A DNA stretch of 64,000 nt from Mycocentrospora acerina (GCA_022701365.1 JAKUHH010000025.1:558001-622000), one strand, 5' to 3'. Shown: positions 30,954-43,780, numbered from the stretch's first letter. Numbers and translations: made by a program. Notes: generated by a model not told the origin, from the sequence alone.

Positions 30954-33900
30954 GGCGGGTGCGTCGAGTGTATCCAGGGAGAAGGGGTCCAGTGCAGTGG
31001 CAGTGGCAGTGACTGAAGTACGAAACAAAGCACGTCCTGGCTGGAAGCGCTATGTGAAACACGCTGCACGCGGAAGTGCGTCGGTGAAATGGGTGACAGA
31101 CGCGCGTGCAGCAAGAATATGACGCACTCAAGTGAAGGATATCCGCTGCCTTGGTACGATCAGCTGCGGGCGCTCGTGTGGATGGGTCGCGGGTGAGGAT
31201 TGATAAGCTGGGCGCCCCTCGCTCAAGACCAAAGTTGGGCGCTGTCAGAAGACTCGAGGTTGCAGAGAAGGACTAAGGACTGGGGGAGATAAGGAGAAGC
31301 AGGCGACTGTGCGGGTCAGCCGTCACGAAGTGAAGAAGATATGGCACGTGGCTGGGGCGCATTCATGGCGATGCTTTCCTTCGAGATGACGAACATGCGC
31401 GGGCTGTTGCCAAGGCACATGCTTAGATGACTTGCCGCCCGCTAACAAAGAAGTGCATCGAACACGATCGACATGTGCCTTCTTACAGCTCCACCCGTCA
31501 GCCTTACAAAGCTGCCGTCTTATGTCCGCCATGATCGGACATCAGCTTCTCCTCGACCCATTCCTATGCTCGTTACATGTCTTTCGAGCCTCAAGACGCT
31601 GGACAGAACGCGGCTCTACACAACACATGAAACGCCTAAAATGTCCTGAAGCATCTAGCACGGCCTGTGCGCAACGTCAAGGTCACTCGACCAACGTTTG
31701 TGACGAAGCAGTCATGGTCTGGGACGCTTGCTCCTTTCACCGTATCACTCGTAACTTGAGATTTACAGAGTGAAGATCTTTGCATAGGATCCTTGAAATT
31801 TTCTGTCAAGATTGGTTGTTTTGCCTTAAAATAGTTAGCACTTGTGAAGATGAAGACCGCAAGTGTCGAGATATACTCTGACCATAACTGCCTCGGACAG
31901 ACTCTAGCCGTTGGCAACCACGAGCACTAAAACGAAAACACCACTGGACTCTCCAAGCAATATGGCGTACCAAATACTTTCTCTGTTCGACAACAAACTT
32001 GTGACTCCCTCTCCAAACCCCCTCACTTCCCGAACACTACTTTTCCTACCAATTAGGCACCATGTGCCACCCAGCTCCCCCACAAAAGCCCCCAACTTCA
32101 AAAAAACTCACCATCAGACCACCCCCGCCTTCACTTGCCCCTTCCACACCACCATGTTTCAGCCCCATGCCATAATCCTCTGTCTCGCCTACACCCGCAG
32201 GCCAAGATCCGGGCTTCTGGAGCCGACTGCGGCACCACATCTGTCTCGTCCCGCCGCTCTGCATGGGGGGCTGGATAGGGCTATGCGAGGCGCTGAGCTG
32301 GGCATAGCTCACATGCTTCGTAGAAAAGAGAGCAGGCGAGGCGGCGCCGGGATGCTGTATGACAGTGGCAGTTTCCTTAGGCGAGAGACGTAGGGCTGTG
32401 ATGAGAGTGGATGGATGCTAGACGACGGGAAGGGTATGCGGCTAGATAAGTATGCATATGCAGGCGAGTAAGATGGACATGTTTTGCTGTGCCTCCAGCG
32501 GACCGGCACGAGCAACATAGTCCATGGGGGGAGGTGGAGAAATGGCGAAAATAGACAGTGGAGCATTGCATGACTTGCTTTGACAGGACAGGACAAGGGG
32601 GGGTACATGCGATCGTCATCTCATCATGTGCAATGTTCCGAGATTCTATGCGTCTCCACAAATGTGTACATGTACATGTACATGTATGTTTGATGCCCGA
32701 CTGGGCAGTGATCGCGCTATTGCACTTCACGCATGTCGACCAGTTTCTCGACCAAGACGAACACGAGAGCAAAGAACAGAAGCACGAGATCACAATCATG
32801 TTATGACTGTCGAGGCCTCGAACACCGGTATGACAAGCAGAGAGCTCGCACTCGTACGTCGTGTTGCGTGTAGGATCTGACGTGCAGTCTTGAACTGTAC
32901 CATCTGTCTACCTACTTGCATCCCATTCACTCATTCATTCATTACACATCCCCGTCTCGCCCATTCCCGCAGCAAAGACAAACCAAGCAAATCAGGACCT
33001 CGATGTTCGACAAGAAACACATACTACTCGCTCACTCACTAACTCACATACCTACAGTGTACATCATGCATCACACTCTGCATCAGTCGGGTCGGGCTTT
33101 AGCAAGTGGGCCTCGCACGCCACGCACGCACATCATGCGCCTGACAAGCCAACAGAACCTTCAGGAAGTACGCCTCCATCTCACTTACACATGTGCATAC
33201 ACATACAGTGCCCCCCCTGTGGCATAAACACCCTGTGAGTAAGCAGCGTAAGCCTCCTAGTTCCCCGTTTCATGTGAGAAACGCACGCAAATGCAAGACA
33301 CGGCGCTGAGGGAAGAGGGGTGGGTGGGTTTGCATGTTCAAAACTCTGGGGGGCGTGTTGATCGAGGGTCGTACGGAATGTTTGACAGGGCGTGTGTGTT
33401 GGAAGCAGAGTGGGCATGATGTAATGAGATGGGGTGGGGTTGGATGGCATGTGATGTGGCTTGGATGTGTCGACTGGCTGGCTGACTGGCCAAGAGGAAG
33501 AAGAAGAAGAAGGAGAAGGAGGAGGTACAGTTGAGGTACAAGGCTGCGCACTGCATGTTGTGCCGCGCCGATTAGCAGTCGGAGGACGGGAACACTGCCC
33601 ATTTTGCGTGTGGAAACTGGAATTGCAAGGACTGACGAGAAAAAAAGGGGAGAGGAAGAATAAACTCAAAAATTTGTTTGGTAGACGGTTCTTTGTTATA
33701 CATTCTACTGGTACATGTACTTTGTTCATGCCATTTATGGCAAAATATAGTACAATACACTAGCTGGCTGTCACAACTGCTACTCGATAGGTCCAATGGC
33801 CCATTAGAGAGTTCCATGTTCTAGCATATAATGAACCAACCCACGACTGCGCTTGCCCCATCAAATCCCAGACAAGGATAAGGGGTATAGCCGCCGAAAC

Positions 33901-34318
33901 AAGAGCTTCCCCTCTTGACAAATCCACATAAAAAAGACAAAAATAAAGGAAATCATTGGCTGAGGAGCCACCGCTGCGTAAATCATCATATCGTGATACA
34001 TTTTTAGCCACATGAAAGCAAGGGCCATCTCCCGCGCAAGAGAATAATATTCCACACATGTCCCATTGAAGAGACGATAACAGACGGGCAATGCCGTGCT
34101 GTGTTGGGGCCAAAAAAAAAGCCATCTAGTCGTAAAGTTGACAAATGAAATTCGTAATGGGAAGCAATGGCCGTGACGCCAATAAATAGGCCTAAATCGA
34201 TGTCATACAAGTCATACGTCGTAATCCCTTCGACAGGCGAATAATGGTACAGTCGTCCAACAGGGATATTAATAACACAAATTAAGGACAGGGAGAATAA
34301 TGGTAACAGAGTCCAGAT
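30954..34318. other. 3.4-kb intergenic region
   Basis: No gene could be supported. It holds the upstream region of the TCP11-like gene, short TG/CA-rich stretches, a perfect 20-bp palindrome of CATGTA units at 32667-32686, and GAAGAAGAAG at 33496-33515. The part 33760-34318 is AT-richer and follows the stop codon of the next minus-strand gene directly, so it is best read as its 3' untranslated region. Confidence 0.5.
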
Positions 34319-35963
34319 CTAATGGCCTCGAACGCCGAGTGATGGCCGATTGAGGAGAGAACTGGGAGACCATAGGTCGCTAAGAAACTTGAAGAACGCG
34401 CGCTTGCGCGACGGAGTCTTTGGTTGGATTTGCGACGCAACTTGAACCATGGGACCGACAATGTCTTCGTCGCCTAGCTTGGGGAATTTGCCTTCGCTCT
34501 TTGGATCATCGAGCGTAGGCATCTTGCATATGGGCGCTGGCTCTACAGGCGACAATGGCTCGGGTTCTTGGCCCATAGCCGCGGCATGCGAGATGACCAG
34601 GTCGTGGTTCTTCTTCCAGAGAGTGTCGATTTCTGCCCACTTTCGCTCGGTAAGCAGGTAATGCTTCGAGGTCACGCCGTAGTGCTCCGCAGTTCGCACC
34701 TGGTGCTTTGCGTAGTTGCGGCGCGCTTGCTCCCAATCGACAAAAAGTTGGCGCAGTGATGCTGCGTTGGTGACTGCTGGTACATATGGTTCCGGAATGA
34801 TGGTGAAGTTCGCGTGGCCTAATGCGTTGGCCCACTTGTCATTCGGGTCGGCAAGCATCATGGGCGGAATCTCAGAAGATGACACCATATGATTGGATCG
34901 CATTCCTTTGAAAGACGCGAAAGATGGTTTCGAAGAAAGAGGTGGCGTTGGATAGGCGCGCACGGATGGAGTGCCAATGGGTGTGGGGACCAGTGATAGG
35001 GTTGAATCGGCAACAGTGGGTGACTGTAAGGGCGACGACGTGGGAAAGTCGTCGCGAAAGTTGACAAGTAGAGGGGGCAGTAAGGGGGTGGTCGCATATC
35101 GCTCTGCCTCGATTTGCTTTGGATCAATGTCCATGACGTGGTGGTTGGCCTTCTCAACATCAATTTGCATTGGTGTAGATGCATTGACGTTCAGGCGTTC
35201 TTCGTTTCCTTGGCTGTGGCTCGAAACCTGGCAGAGCTTTTCTGGGAGCCCAACAGTTGAGATGCGATGAGTGGAACTGGTGATTGAAGACGATCGTGTC
35301 GACGGTACCCTTGATGGTGTGTTGCTCCTGGAGACTCTGCTGAAGCTGGAAGAACCTTCACGATCTCTCACTTTGCGGGAGAAGGAGGGAAACCTTCGCT
35401 CAATTTTGTTAGTGATGCTGTGCGCCGACGAGCCCAGCGATCGTCGTCGCTTGGCAAGGCGGGATTCTGTGTCGAAGGCGCTGAAGTATTCATTCTCAAA
35501 GTTGTACGCTTGACCGATTATGCAGCTGGGTGCATGGCCGTCACAGTCAATGTTATCGCCTGCTTACATATTAATAAACGCAATACAAAGCATGTCTCAC
35601 AGTCAGACACTTACATTGGCAGGCTGGCAGGCCATGGTGCTCGTAGTCGTAGTCACGCTCAACAGGCTCCTCGACAGGCTCCTCAGTAAGCTTGGGCAGC
35701 TTGCCTGAGGCGTTGGGACCGTCGATGAAGTCATGAGTTGGCGGGCTCGAGGAAAGTGACGACGTCGAGCTGGGGAAGCGAAAGTGCCCACGCGAGTACA
35801 AGCTTGGCGTGGGCGGCGTGGAGGCCTCCGAGGCTGAGTAGAAGCCAGAATCTGTGCTGGAATAGACGGACAGAGTGGGTTCAGCAGCCATGTCGAGCGA
35901 TGTTCTGGACGACTTGCGCGCTGCAATAAATTTGGGCAGCGTTAGTGGTTTAAGGTCGTGCAT
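34319..35963 (-). CDS. Unrecognised Ser/Pro-rich fungal protein with a C-terminal helical segment
   Basis: Two exons, 35963-35615 and 35559-34319, joined over a 55-bp intron (GTAAGT donor, GCAG acceptor), for 529 residues. The start MHDLKPLTLPKF is preferred; the frame is open to 36191, but that extension is a Gln/His repeat region. The exon junction falls in a small cysteine cluster (PACQC-DNIDCDGHAPSC). The middle is disordered and Ser/Thr/Pro-rich. Residues ~375-450 form a charged, aromatic helical block (FVDWEQARRNYAKHQ, EHYGVTSKHY, ERKWAEIDTLWKKNHD), the most conserved-looking part. The C-terminus is basic. No family recognised and no catalytic motif seen. Confidence 0.78.
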
Positions 35964-38917
35964 TGTGTTGTGTTTGTGTTGATGTTGATGTTGATGTTGA
36001 CGCTGATCGTTGGGTGGGCCGGGCGTGACGTGAATTTGCGCGATCGAAGCTGGGATGTCCCATAACCAGTTTAAGAATCCGCACGCGCCAGTGTGACCGA
36101 CTGGACGCCGTCTGGCAATGCTGCTTTGGGAGAAGAGTGGCGGTCGCGAAAGTTTGAGGGTGTCCTGGAGGGTGCCACGAAGCCGGACCACGTATGTAGC
36201 ATGTACTATTTTGCTGCGAATAAGACTGGGCGGGACTCAGCGTCCTGTTGGCTGGCGTAATGGATACGACAGGCACGTGAGAGGCGAGTAGCGCCGGGAT
36301 AGGTCTCGTACAGGCGGTCGGCGTGATGAGAGTGCAGAGAGCGCAGTGACAGCGACAACGACGGCGACAGCGCAGCGCAGCGAAGCGATAAGGCGGTTCA
36401 AGTTGGCGGCGAAGGATGACTGACGTGGACACGAGCGAAGTATCTAGTTTTGGGGATGGCACGGCTTTACCACTGCTCTGGCTGGGACAAGCCAAGCATC
36501 CACCAAAAAGAGTTACGCCCAAAACCGAGACAAGGGTTAACATGGCGGCACTCTGAGGTCCTCCCCCGGTGCCAACGAGTCGACTCATGGCGGCCCGCCC
36601 ACAGCGTGCACCGGTACACCAAGCCGCGATGCTCGAACCGGTTTGAGACCCGGACAGAGTTCACATGAAGGCGCCGCTGCCTTGCAAAGGACTTGAGCCT
36701 TTGGGCCGCTGTTTGGGTGTAAACACCGATCGGCGCCCTTGTCACGACGAACCACTACAGCCAAGCGAGGAAAAAAAGCGAAGCCGAACGGGCATCAATG
36801 TTGAATTTTCATTCTCCACCAAATTTTTCGTTGGCGGGTGGGCGCGCGTGGGGAACTCTGTTCACTGTCTGTTGAGAACGGTTTGGAGTAAGCCGTGCAG
36901 CAACAGTTCCGCTTGACTACCGCGGTAGGGTATCCCAGCTAAACGCAGAGTTCTCGTCGAGTTTTGCGTTTATTTTTTGTGCTTCACGTCCATGTTGCGG
37001 TACCACCCAGCGCTTCGGCGGTGACAGGCTGTCTACCACACATTTCATGTGAGCGCCACTATGGCACTCAATTGACATTTTATGGGGCTGCGCAGCGGTA
37101 AAGCATGGTCCGACAGATGGCTTTCCACCCTCCGGTGGACAAGTACCGCCAGTTATTTGGAGGTGACGGGGCTGGCGTCTAGGTACCCTTCCATTGGCCC
37201 GTCGTGTCAAATCGGCAGAAACGGAAACATGCCATTGAAATAAACAATTCGTCCGCTTTCGGGACCTTGCAGCATCAAACACCACTGCCTGCGCTTCTTG
37301 GCTCCACTGACAATTTGTATTTATTTATCAAACTTACTGTTGACATCGTGTGCCGACTGACACGCTGGCTTCAAACGTGACATTAACCGAACGAGAAGCT
37401 TGGAAGAAACCTTTTTCAGCCCAACGAAAAAAAAAGCCATCGGCGTTCCAGACGATTTAGAATACGCTAGCCTTTGAACGTTTTTTCTGATTGGCGTTCA
37501 GCCTCTGCCGCCCCTTGTTTTAACGGCCCCGGTCTATGCTTCCGTCGCGTGTGTCTCGACGACTAAACAAAATCAAGTCATTGTTGCATGTGTGTACAAC
37601 AACATTAAGCTGCGACATGGAAAATGAGAGGGAGATTAAAAAAAGTTAAACTTCCAGGCCGCACGAAGACGCCCGCACGAAATCTCAAACCAAAGAAGCA
37701 ACATCCCTCAAACCCACAAGAATGCATAACAAGCCACCCCTCCATTTTTTTCCCCATTCAAATCAGGTACGCTTACCCGAGCCGCTGGGACCAAGAATTT
37801 ACATATGACGATAGAGGTCGGGTCCGGTTTCCGGTCTGCAATCGGCAAAGCTCACTCCGATCCATCGCACATCCCTGGACGGTGCTCCGTCCTTGTCGAA
37901 AAACACTAGTCCAGTCCAGTCTGCATACATAGTCTTCCCAGTCCGGCTCGTGGGATGTTGCAGCCGCGGCACCAAGAAAGAGCGGAGCAAAATTATGCAT
38001 CACTGCCGTTTTGCGCGAGGCGAGGCCGAAGCCGACGCGCAGAAAAGGCGAGAGTTCCAACGCTCGCCCTGCGTTGGCAATTGGCTTCACCGGTCAGCTT
38101 GCATTGCCTTTCGCTTCACTTCTCTGCAACGTCATGGATGGGCTTGGCTTGGCTGTAGAAGGTGTCGGTGACTTGACCTTTCGGGCACCAGCACCAGCAC
38201 CAGCACCAGCACCGGCAGCAGTAACGGCGAGAAAAGTGCAAATTGTTCCGAGGATTCCGACAGTACCTGGCTTGTGTGCGGTCGAGACGTTTCTAGCGGG
38301 ATGCTGCTGATCCTTTCGCTGGAGAAGACTTGGTCGCCCAAGGATCGCTTGCTAATCGATAAGCTAACCGAGCGCATGGCAGTTGGGTGCGCGCGCCCAA
38401 AAAAATCCTTGGTCCAGTGCACGCGACAAAGTCGAGCTTTGCTGCTAAGTCCATCTCCATCGTATCTCCATCACATCCTGGATCGTATCTTGATCGTATA
38501 CCTATGGCAACAAAAAATAGAGTTTGTAGATATCGCCATTATTTCACCACACGAAGTCAACAGCCAGCAAAGTATCTAGAGTCAACGAATTAGAAATCCA
38601 AATTACACAATCTCGCCGCAGGGGACAAGGAAGCAGGAATAGGCGACTGCCTACTGCTACTCTCAACAATCAATCCAACCAAAAAGCCCACACAACGGCA
38701 AGTACCAGTCTGGAAAATCCCAGTCGGTCGCAAACCAGTCCAAGCCATGTCCTGCAAGCGCGGCCCCTCTCCAGCTTAGGGCAAGGAAGAAAAACGTGCA
38801 GTTCGCATAACTACATCCCCACCTGGGCCAATCATGGATTTCACCGTCCCTCCACCACATCACATTGTCGTAATCCGCGTCTAGGGTATCCCGTCCCGCG
38901 CAAACGTCCAAAGCACA
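35964..38917. other. 3-kb intergenic region
   Basis: No gene could be supported. It starts with a GTTGAT repeat (35975-36000), probably in the leader of the upstream gene. An ACCAGC hexamer run lies at 38188-38213. The part 38640-38917 follows the stop codon of the PNKP gene and is probably its 3' untranslated region. Short frames on both strands match nothing I know. Confidence 0.5.
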
Positions 38918-41035
38918 TCATGCCCAGTATCGTGCCCACAGTTTCTTGAACTCGGCATCGCCCTCGACCTTTGATGCGGGACCTCGGTTAGCAAAAGCGT
39001 ATACCATGTACACACACTACATACACACACACGCGCGCGCAGAGTCGGCAAGGAGAAAAAAGAATGAGCAGGGAACATACTTCAAAGTCAATGCTTACGA
39101 TATCTTGGAATCCTTCATCAACTTTGGGCTCGCGGTACCGCGATGCAAAGCCTGTAAAAGCTAGTTTCGGCAGCATAGCCCGGCTCTCGGGGTTCATCTA
39201 CATGAGCTCGTCAGCGCGATCCATGGTGGACGGGAATATTCAACGGCGGAGATGGATCCGCCTCGCCGTGCGCAGCAACTCCTTCCATATGCGGGCTCTA
39301 TGCGGGGAACGTTGTGTTGTTGTTCTGCTTGGCTGCAGCTTCCTGCGTACGCAGCAAGTGAAGATCATAATGTCAATACTTGTGCGCCATAGCAGACTAC
39401 TAATCTGTTGAATGTACTTGCATGGGGGTTAACGACTTACCTGTGGTCCCGGATTCAACGCCCGCGCTGCATCATTATGCTCGCATAGTTTCGCTGGCGC
39501 AGTAAATAGAATGCATCGTATAGGTACACTCAGCTTCTGCGCTACTTGCACCCATATCTCCCGCGTGTTGGGATCTGCGTTTGTATTGTCTGGGAGTTTT
39601 GTTTTTAGTATACGTTGCTCATATGCGGAGATTGGGGTTCCGATGCATAGTCCACATACCAATGACGACGCTTGTCGCTTCTTCTTTAACGAGCGCCGTA
39701 GCTACTTTGATGCACTTCTCGCGCTGTTGTAATACGTTACTCGGGCTGTGCAGGTAGAGTGACATGACAGGTGCCAACTAGGTACATATGCCATGTCATG
39801 CTATGCCATGCGAAGCGAGGACTTACAGTTTTGAGAATGTCCTGGTTCACACGTGCATAGCCGTGTGGCTGTAGGTGCTTCCAATAAAAAGACGACTTGC
39901 CTGCTCCCGGGCTGCCGCACAGCAGAACAATGTCTAGGGTGTTGTTCTTTGTGAATTGAGCAACTTCTAGTTAAAGTTAGTACACGTACAAGCGGTTCGA
40001 CTTCGGGGACATGTAAGTCGAGTTATCCTTGAACATACTTGTACTTGTTGACTCTCGAGTCACATCATCCATGTATTGAGTTGGCTCAAACATCCTTACA
40101 AACGGCCTTGGTTCTTCTCGCAAGAAATACTCCTCTGGTGTATGGAATGGTAAGCCTACGTTGGCTGCAAAATCCCTGGACATGTTCAGCATTTACATTC
40201 AATATTGTGGCAGCTCAACAATAACGAACCTGTCAACACACGAATGGTCTTTGACTGCTCCCCCCAATACCGCTGCACGACCTCCAGCGTCGCCTACAAA
40301 GAACGAGTTCTCCAAGTCGACTGTATCTGCGCCGTTGCAGTCGTAGTCGTCAAGTATCTCCTGCCACATACCCACCCTCGGCTTGCGATACTCGTCTTTT
40401 CCTGTCGCTGCATATATAGAAATAGGTAGATCTAGCTGTGTGAGTATAGTCGAGACCTTGCCCTTGAAGTCCGCCAATCGTTTCTGGTCAGATTTGATAG
40501 TCTTGGGGTCCGGCTTCAAACTGATACCCCCCTGATTACTGAAGACGGCGACAATATACCCTTCTCCATGCAGTTTTTTCAACGTACTTGGAACGCTGCT
40601 ATGCCACCACTTCCAATCCGCAGCGTCCTTTGCAAACTTCTTCCCCGAAGCTGGGATAATGAGAGTTGAATCCTGCCATTTTGCCATTAGCCGATTTTCT
40701 TCTTGTGAAAAAAAGATCTTAAGATCATACGTACAAGGTCAAAGGCAGCTATTCTCCGCTTGCTAGATGCAGCAGCTGACGATGCACCATATCGGCCAAC
40801 AAGCAGACTGTCTTTGACCACACGCCATGACATATTCTCTGGCTCTTTCTTGGATAGTGGAGTGAAGAAGTTTGTAACAGCCTTGTCTAAGCTTCATGTT
40901 AATATATACATCATTGAGTTTGCAATGGCGAGACCAACTTGTCGTCGCAGACTGCTGCCGTCGCTTCGTTGGCGGAGGAGAGACGCCTCTGTCGTTTGAA
41001 CTTGGTCGCTTAGCCAATACTGGCTGTTTGGTCAT
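38918..41035 (-). CDS. PNK1: Polynucleotide kinase 3'-phosphatase (DNA end repair)
   Basis: Repairs DNA ends by removing 3'-phosphate and adding 5'-phosphate. Nine exons: 41035-40939, 40886-40735, 40672-40230, 40175-40045, 39966-39827, 39723-39660, 39589-39441, 39197-39081 and 38968-38918, for 447 residues. The HAD phosphatase domain has D82-L-D84-S-T86 (split by intron 2), FSNQGG and GKDEYRKPRVGMW, then FVGDAGGR. The kinase domain has the Walker A loop GSPGAGKS (Lys298) and VVIDNTNADP. The C-terminal FTGFASRYREPKVDEGFQDI block closes the fold. The N-terminus is short, with a basic KRPSSNDRGVSPPPTKRR tract that looks like a nuclear signal and no FHA domain, as in S. pombe Pnk1. Exon 5 has tandem acceptors 3 nt apart. 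The last exon was chosen over an earlier AG because it gives the conserved FEVEGDAEFKKLWARYW ending. Confidence 0.9.
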
Positions 41036-41800
41036 TGTTGGAAATATGTGATTTATCCGGAACTAGGTTGTGGCGGACACGAGTGCGGACGTCAGTTAGG
41101 TGTTGTGTCAATTGCAGATGTTGCTTGTGCTTGGCCCAAGAAGGGCAACGCGAAGACGCGCTTACGCGAACGCACGTGTTTCGTCACGACTTCACTCTCA
41201 CATGTCCTCGCCCTTTGCTTTCACATGCTGTTGACTTCACGTGCTTGAAAAGGCGTGCAATTAAGTTTGCAAAGCCTTGCAGAACTAGTCAAAGTATTCT
41301 TAGGTAGCATTGTACATTTTGGTCCTCCTCACAATGGTTACTTCTGAAACAAAACAAAACAGGGCTGTCACTCAGCCACCGAAGGGGAACATTTGGCTTT
41401 CCACCAAGCTTACAGGCGACCGATGCAAAGAGGTATTTCAAGATTTTGAGGTTGCGACGTACTTTTCTCGTAACACCCCTGGCCAGTCTCAGAGGCTTGT
41501 AAGTTCTCGCATACCAAATCTTATTTCCCAATCCTCGATCCTGACTCTCTCTCCCGGTAAAGCTTATTACGACAGACGCGTACCTGCATTAGCTGCTTCA
41601 GAGAGTCAATCCTATCGGCACGCTTGACGTTTTGGTTTGTGTCTTTGCCAGTGCATACAGTCTTTGACAACTCATGCACAATTGTATTCTTCTGTTGAAG
41701 CTCACAGCCCATCATCTCGTCGTGGTCGAAATGGCAGGCTTCAAAGATCCTAACGGCGCTTACGGCTCTCCATCATTTGCGACCAACGTTGGATCCTAGC
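41036..41800. other. Spacer between PNKP and MED18, possibly holding one small unrecognised gene
   Basis: 765 bp. On the minus strand a small frame starts at 41715 (MMGCELQQKNTIVHEL), with a helical, charged segment ending RIDSLKQLMQ directly before a GTACGC donor-like site. On the plus strand a frame from 41333 meets GTAAGT at 41500 followed by a CTGAC branch and TAAAG. Neither gives a recognisable product. This is either a small unknown gene or promoter sequence for PNKP. Confidence 0.3.
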
Positions 41801-42703
41801 TCAGCGAGGACGTGCTTGGGTGTTTGCTAAGACAGCTGGAGGGGCCTGAGGCGGTTTGTACTTTACGCGAGTGTCCAATGAGAGTCTGTCTGGTAAGGAG
41901 AGCTCTACGCAGCCTTTCATCTGGGTCTGAAATCTCTTCAGCTCGCTCACTCCAGACTCGAGGACGGTCGCGTTGTTGAAGTCCTGCACTCGGACTTTCG
42001 CTTCGAGTACGTATGCGCCGCTTGGATCGAGGAGCTCAAGGGAAGTAAAAGGTGGTGGGACTGTCTTCGGTCCCTGTTGGAGATTGCGGACGCCAGGCTC
42101 ATGGAGGACGCGGTATAGGAAGATTACGACGTTGCCGTGAACGTAGCGGTGTCCTTCAACATAGTACTCTGTTACAAATCTGTGGCTGTTAACGATAGTG
42201 GGCCAATGGTGGGCGAAAACTCACTGATTTGGTCCCGAGGCAATGACGAATTCATGGGGATCTCCTGAAAGGATGTCGGTGCTGTGGGTAAAGCGTATCG
42301 ACACGCCTCTGTCACCCGTGTCTGGGAGGTCCTCGAAGAGCACCGACCAAACGGGCTCTTGGTCATCCCTAACGTGGGCAGACAGAGGCTTCGCATCGGG
42401 CTGCTGGGCGGCATTTCCGGCGGCAAAGTCGTCACGAGACAGTTTCTGAACAAGCTTGGTGTAGTAGAGGGTCGTGGCGATGGCCGTTGGCTTGTTCTGC
42501 TTAGGGGCAGGTTTGGCAGCAACAGCCTGTGTGCCCCCGCGGCGATGGTTCAGACCTGGCTCTTCAGGCTCACGCTGGGGCTTGTAGATGACGCACCGCT
42601 GAAGAATGCGGCGGGGCTGCATAGCAGCAACGCCCGCGAGGATCTTCAGGACCTGATCATGGCGGCCGGCGGGGACCTGGCCATAGAGAAGCAACTCGTG
42701 CAT
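41801..42703 (-). CDS. MED18: Mediator of RNA polymerase II transcription subunit 18
   Basis: Head-module subunit of Mediator (Srb5 in yeast), nuclear. Exons 42703-42225 and 42179-41801 are joined over a 45-bp intron (GTGAGT donor, CGTTAAC branch, CACAG acceptor), for 285 residues. The start MHELLLYGQVP and the following HDQVLKILAGVAAMQP block are the hallmark of fungal Med18, followed by YKPQREPEEPGLN. The second half has the beta-rich RFTHSTDILSG and HRYVHGNVVIFLYRVLH strands of the Med18 fold and ends in a Lys/Pro tail. The frame extends upstream of the ATG without family features. It is divergent from KGD4 with a 676-bp spacer. Confidence 0.92.
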
Positions 42704-43379
42704 CGCGTGTCGAGTTGAGCAGGCAGAGCCGCACGCGGCGTTGGAAGCAACTACGCGATTTCTACGCGTCACGCACGTTACGTTCGGGGCTCAAAAGTGC
42801 GGAGGCCGTTCGTGGGGTTGCGTCGATAAGACAGGAAAGAGCCTGCGATTGGCGGGCAGGCACGACCGCGAGGAGAGCTTGGGCCAGTCAGAAGCACGCA
42901 AGCACCGAGCACGAACAAACATGGCCCAAGAGCGCGAGAAGCTGCGGGCCCCTCTGCCCGCGGCATGCCCAACTGGCACAAGCCGCCAGACTCGGCTTAG
43001 AAATGCAAGTGTGTGTCGACCGACCATCAGCCGATTTTTCTGCGTGTGGGTGGGTGCAGGTAGGTTTCGCCAGCGCGAGATAGGCGGCTTCGGCGTCTAG
43101 CGGAGCGGGAGCAGTGAAGGTGAATAATATTTATGTCCATGCTGCCCAGCCGGCTTCCCCTCCACCACGTCGCCCGTCCTCGCCCGCTTTTCTCTTCTCG
43201 CTCCTCTCTTCCTTCTTCCCTCTGTCCCCAGCCGCCCTGCTTCCCTCTGTGCATCGACCAATACTCAACGCGACCACCTTCCTGTCGCCAGCATCAACCG
43301 TCTTCGCCCGCGCGACTCCACCCTCGGCTACTCCCCTCTGTCACCACCACCAACACCACCAACACCACCACATCCCACA
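42704..43379. promoter_or_regulatory. Divergent promoter region between MED18 and KGD4
   Basis: The 3' half (43150-43375) is strongly pyrimidine-rich, ending in CACCACCAACACCACCAACACC just before the KGD4 start, typical of a highly expressed fungal housekeeping leader. No gene seen. Confidence 0.5.
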
Positions 43380-43780
43380 ATGTTTGCGACCAAGATGCTC
43401 CAGCGCCAGCCCCTGATTCGCTTCCTGGGCAAGCGATCCATCCCCTCCCGTATGTGCCCCTCTCTTCCATCGTTACGCAACCACTGACAGTCCCCGCAGA
43501 GGTCGACCACACTCCCCACGCCCACCCAGCCTCCCCCACCAATGCCCTGCCCGAGTCGTTCGCCTCCTACCGACAAAAGGCCCAGCAGCACGGCCCTCTG
43601 AAGAACCAGCAGCCTACTGCTTTCATTGGCGCCACACCCGGCTCGTCTCTCGGCCCCATCGAGGCCGGAAAGGGCATGTACTTTGACCGCTCTGAGCTGC
43701 CCGCCCGCTTCCAACGGCTGTCCTGGTCGCAAGCCGAGATTGACGCGATTGAGTCTGGTGGTGCCAGCCAATTTGCTTAG
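43380..43780 (+). CDS. KGD4: 2-oxoglutarate dehydrogenase complex subunit Kgd4/Ymr31
   Basis: Small mitochondrial protein that tethers the E3 subunit to the 2-oxoglutarate dehydrogenase core in the TCA cycle; formerly called ribosomal protein YMR-31 (MRPS36 family). Exons 43380-43449 and 43500-43780 are joined over a 50-bp intron (GTATGT donor, CACTGAC branch), for 116 residues. The N-terminus is a basic presequence (MFATKMLQRQPLIRFLGKRS). Then come HPHP-type VDHTPHAHPASP and the invariant C-terminal ELPARFQRLSWSQAEIDAIESGG. The length fits the family. Confidence 0.88.

Noticed and set aside
28026..31028. 1000-residue version of the TCP11-like protein
   Set aside because: The extra N-terminal codons start at TTG; the first ATG in frame is at 30953.
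31911..32393. Plus-strand frame of 160 residues
   Set aside because: Composition is low complexity and basic, with no recognisable domain and no splice or start support.
33760..34318. Hydrophobic minus-strand frames that look like a small membrane protein
   Set aside because: Three overlapping frames look equally good, none has a family match, and the segment follows directly after the stop codon of the 34319-35963 gene, so it is more likely 3' untranslated sequence.
36600..36660. CTCGAACCGG / GGTTTGAGACC, suggestive of a tRNA T-arm
   Set aside because: No acceptor, D or anticodon stem could be drawn around it on either strand.
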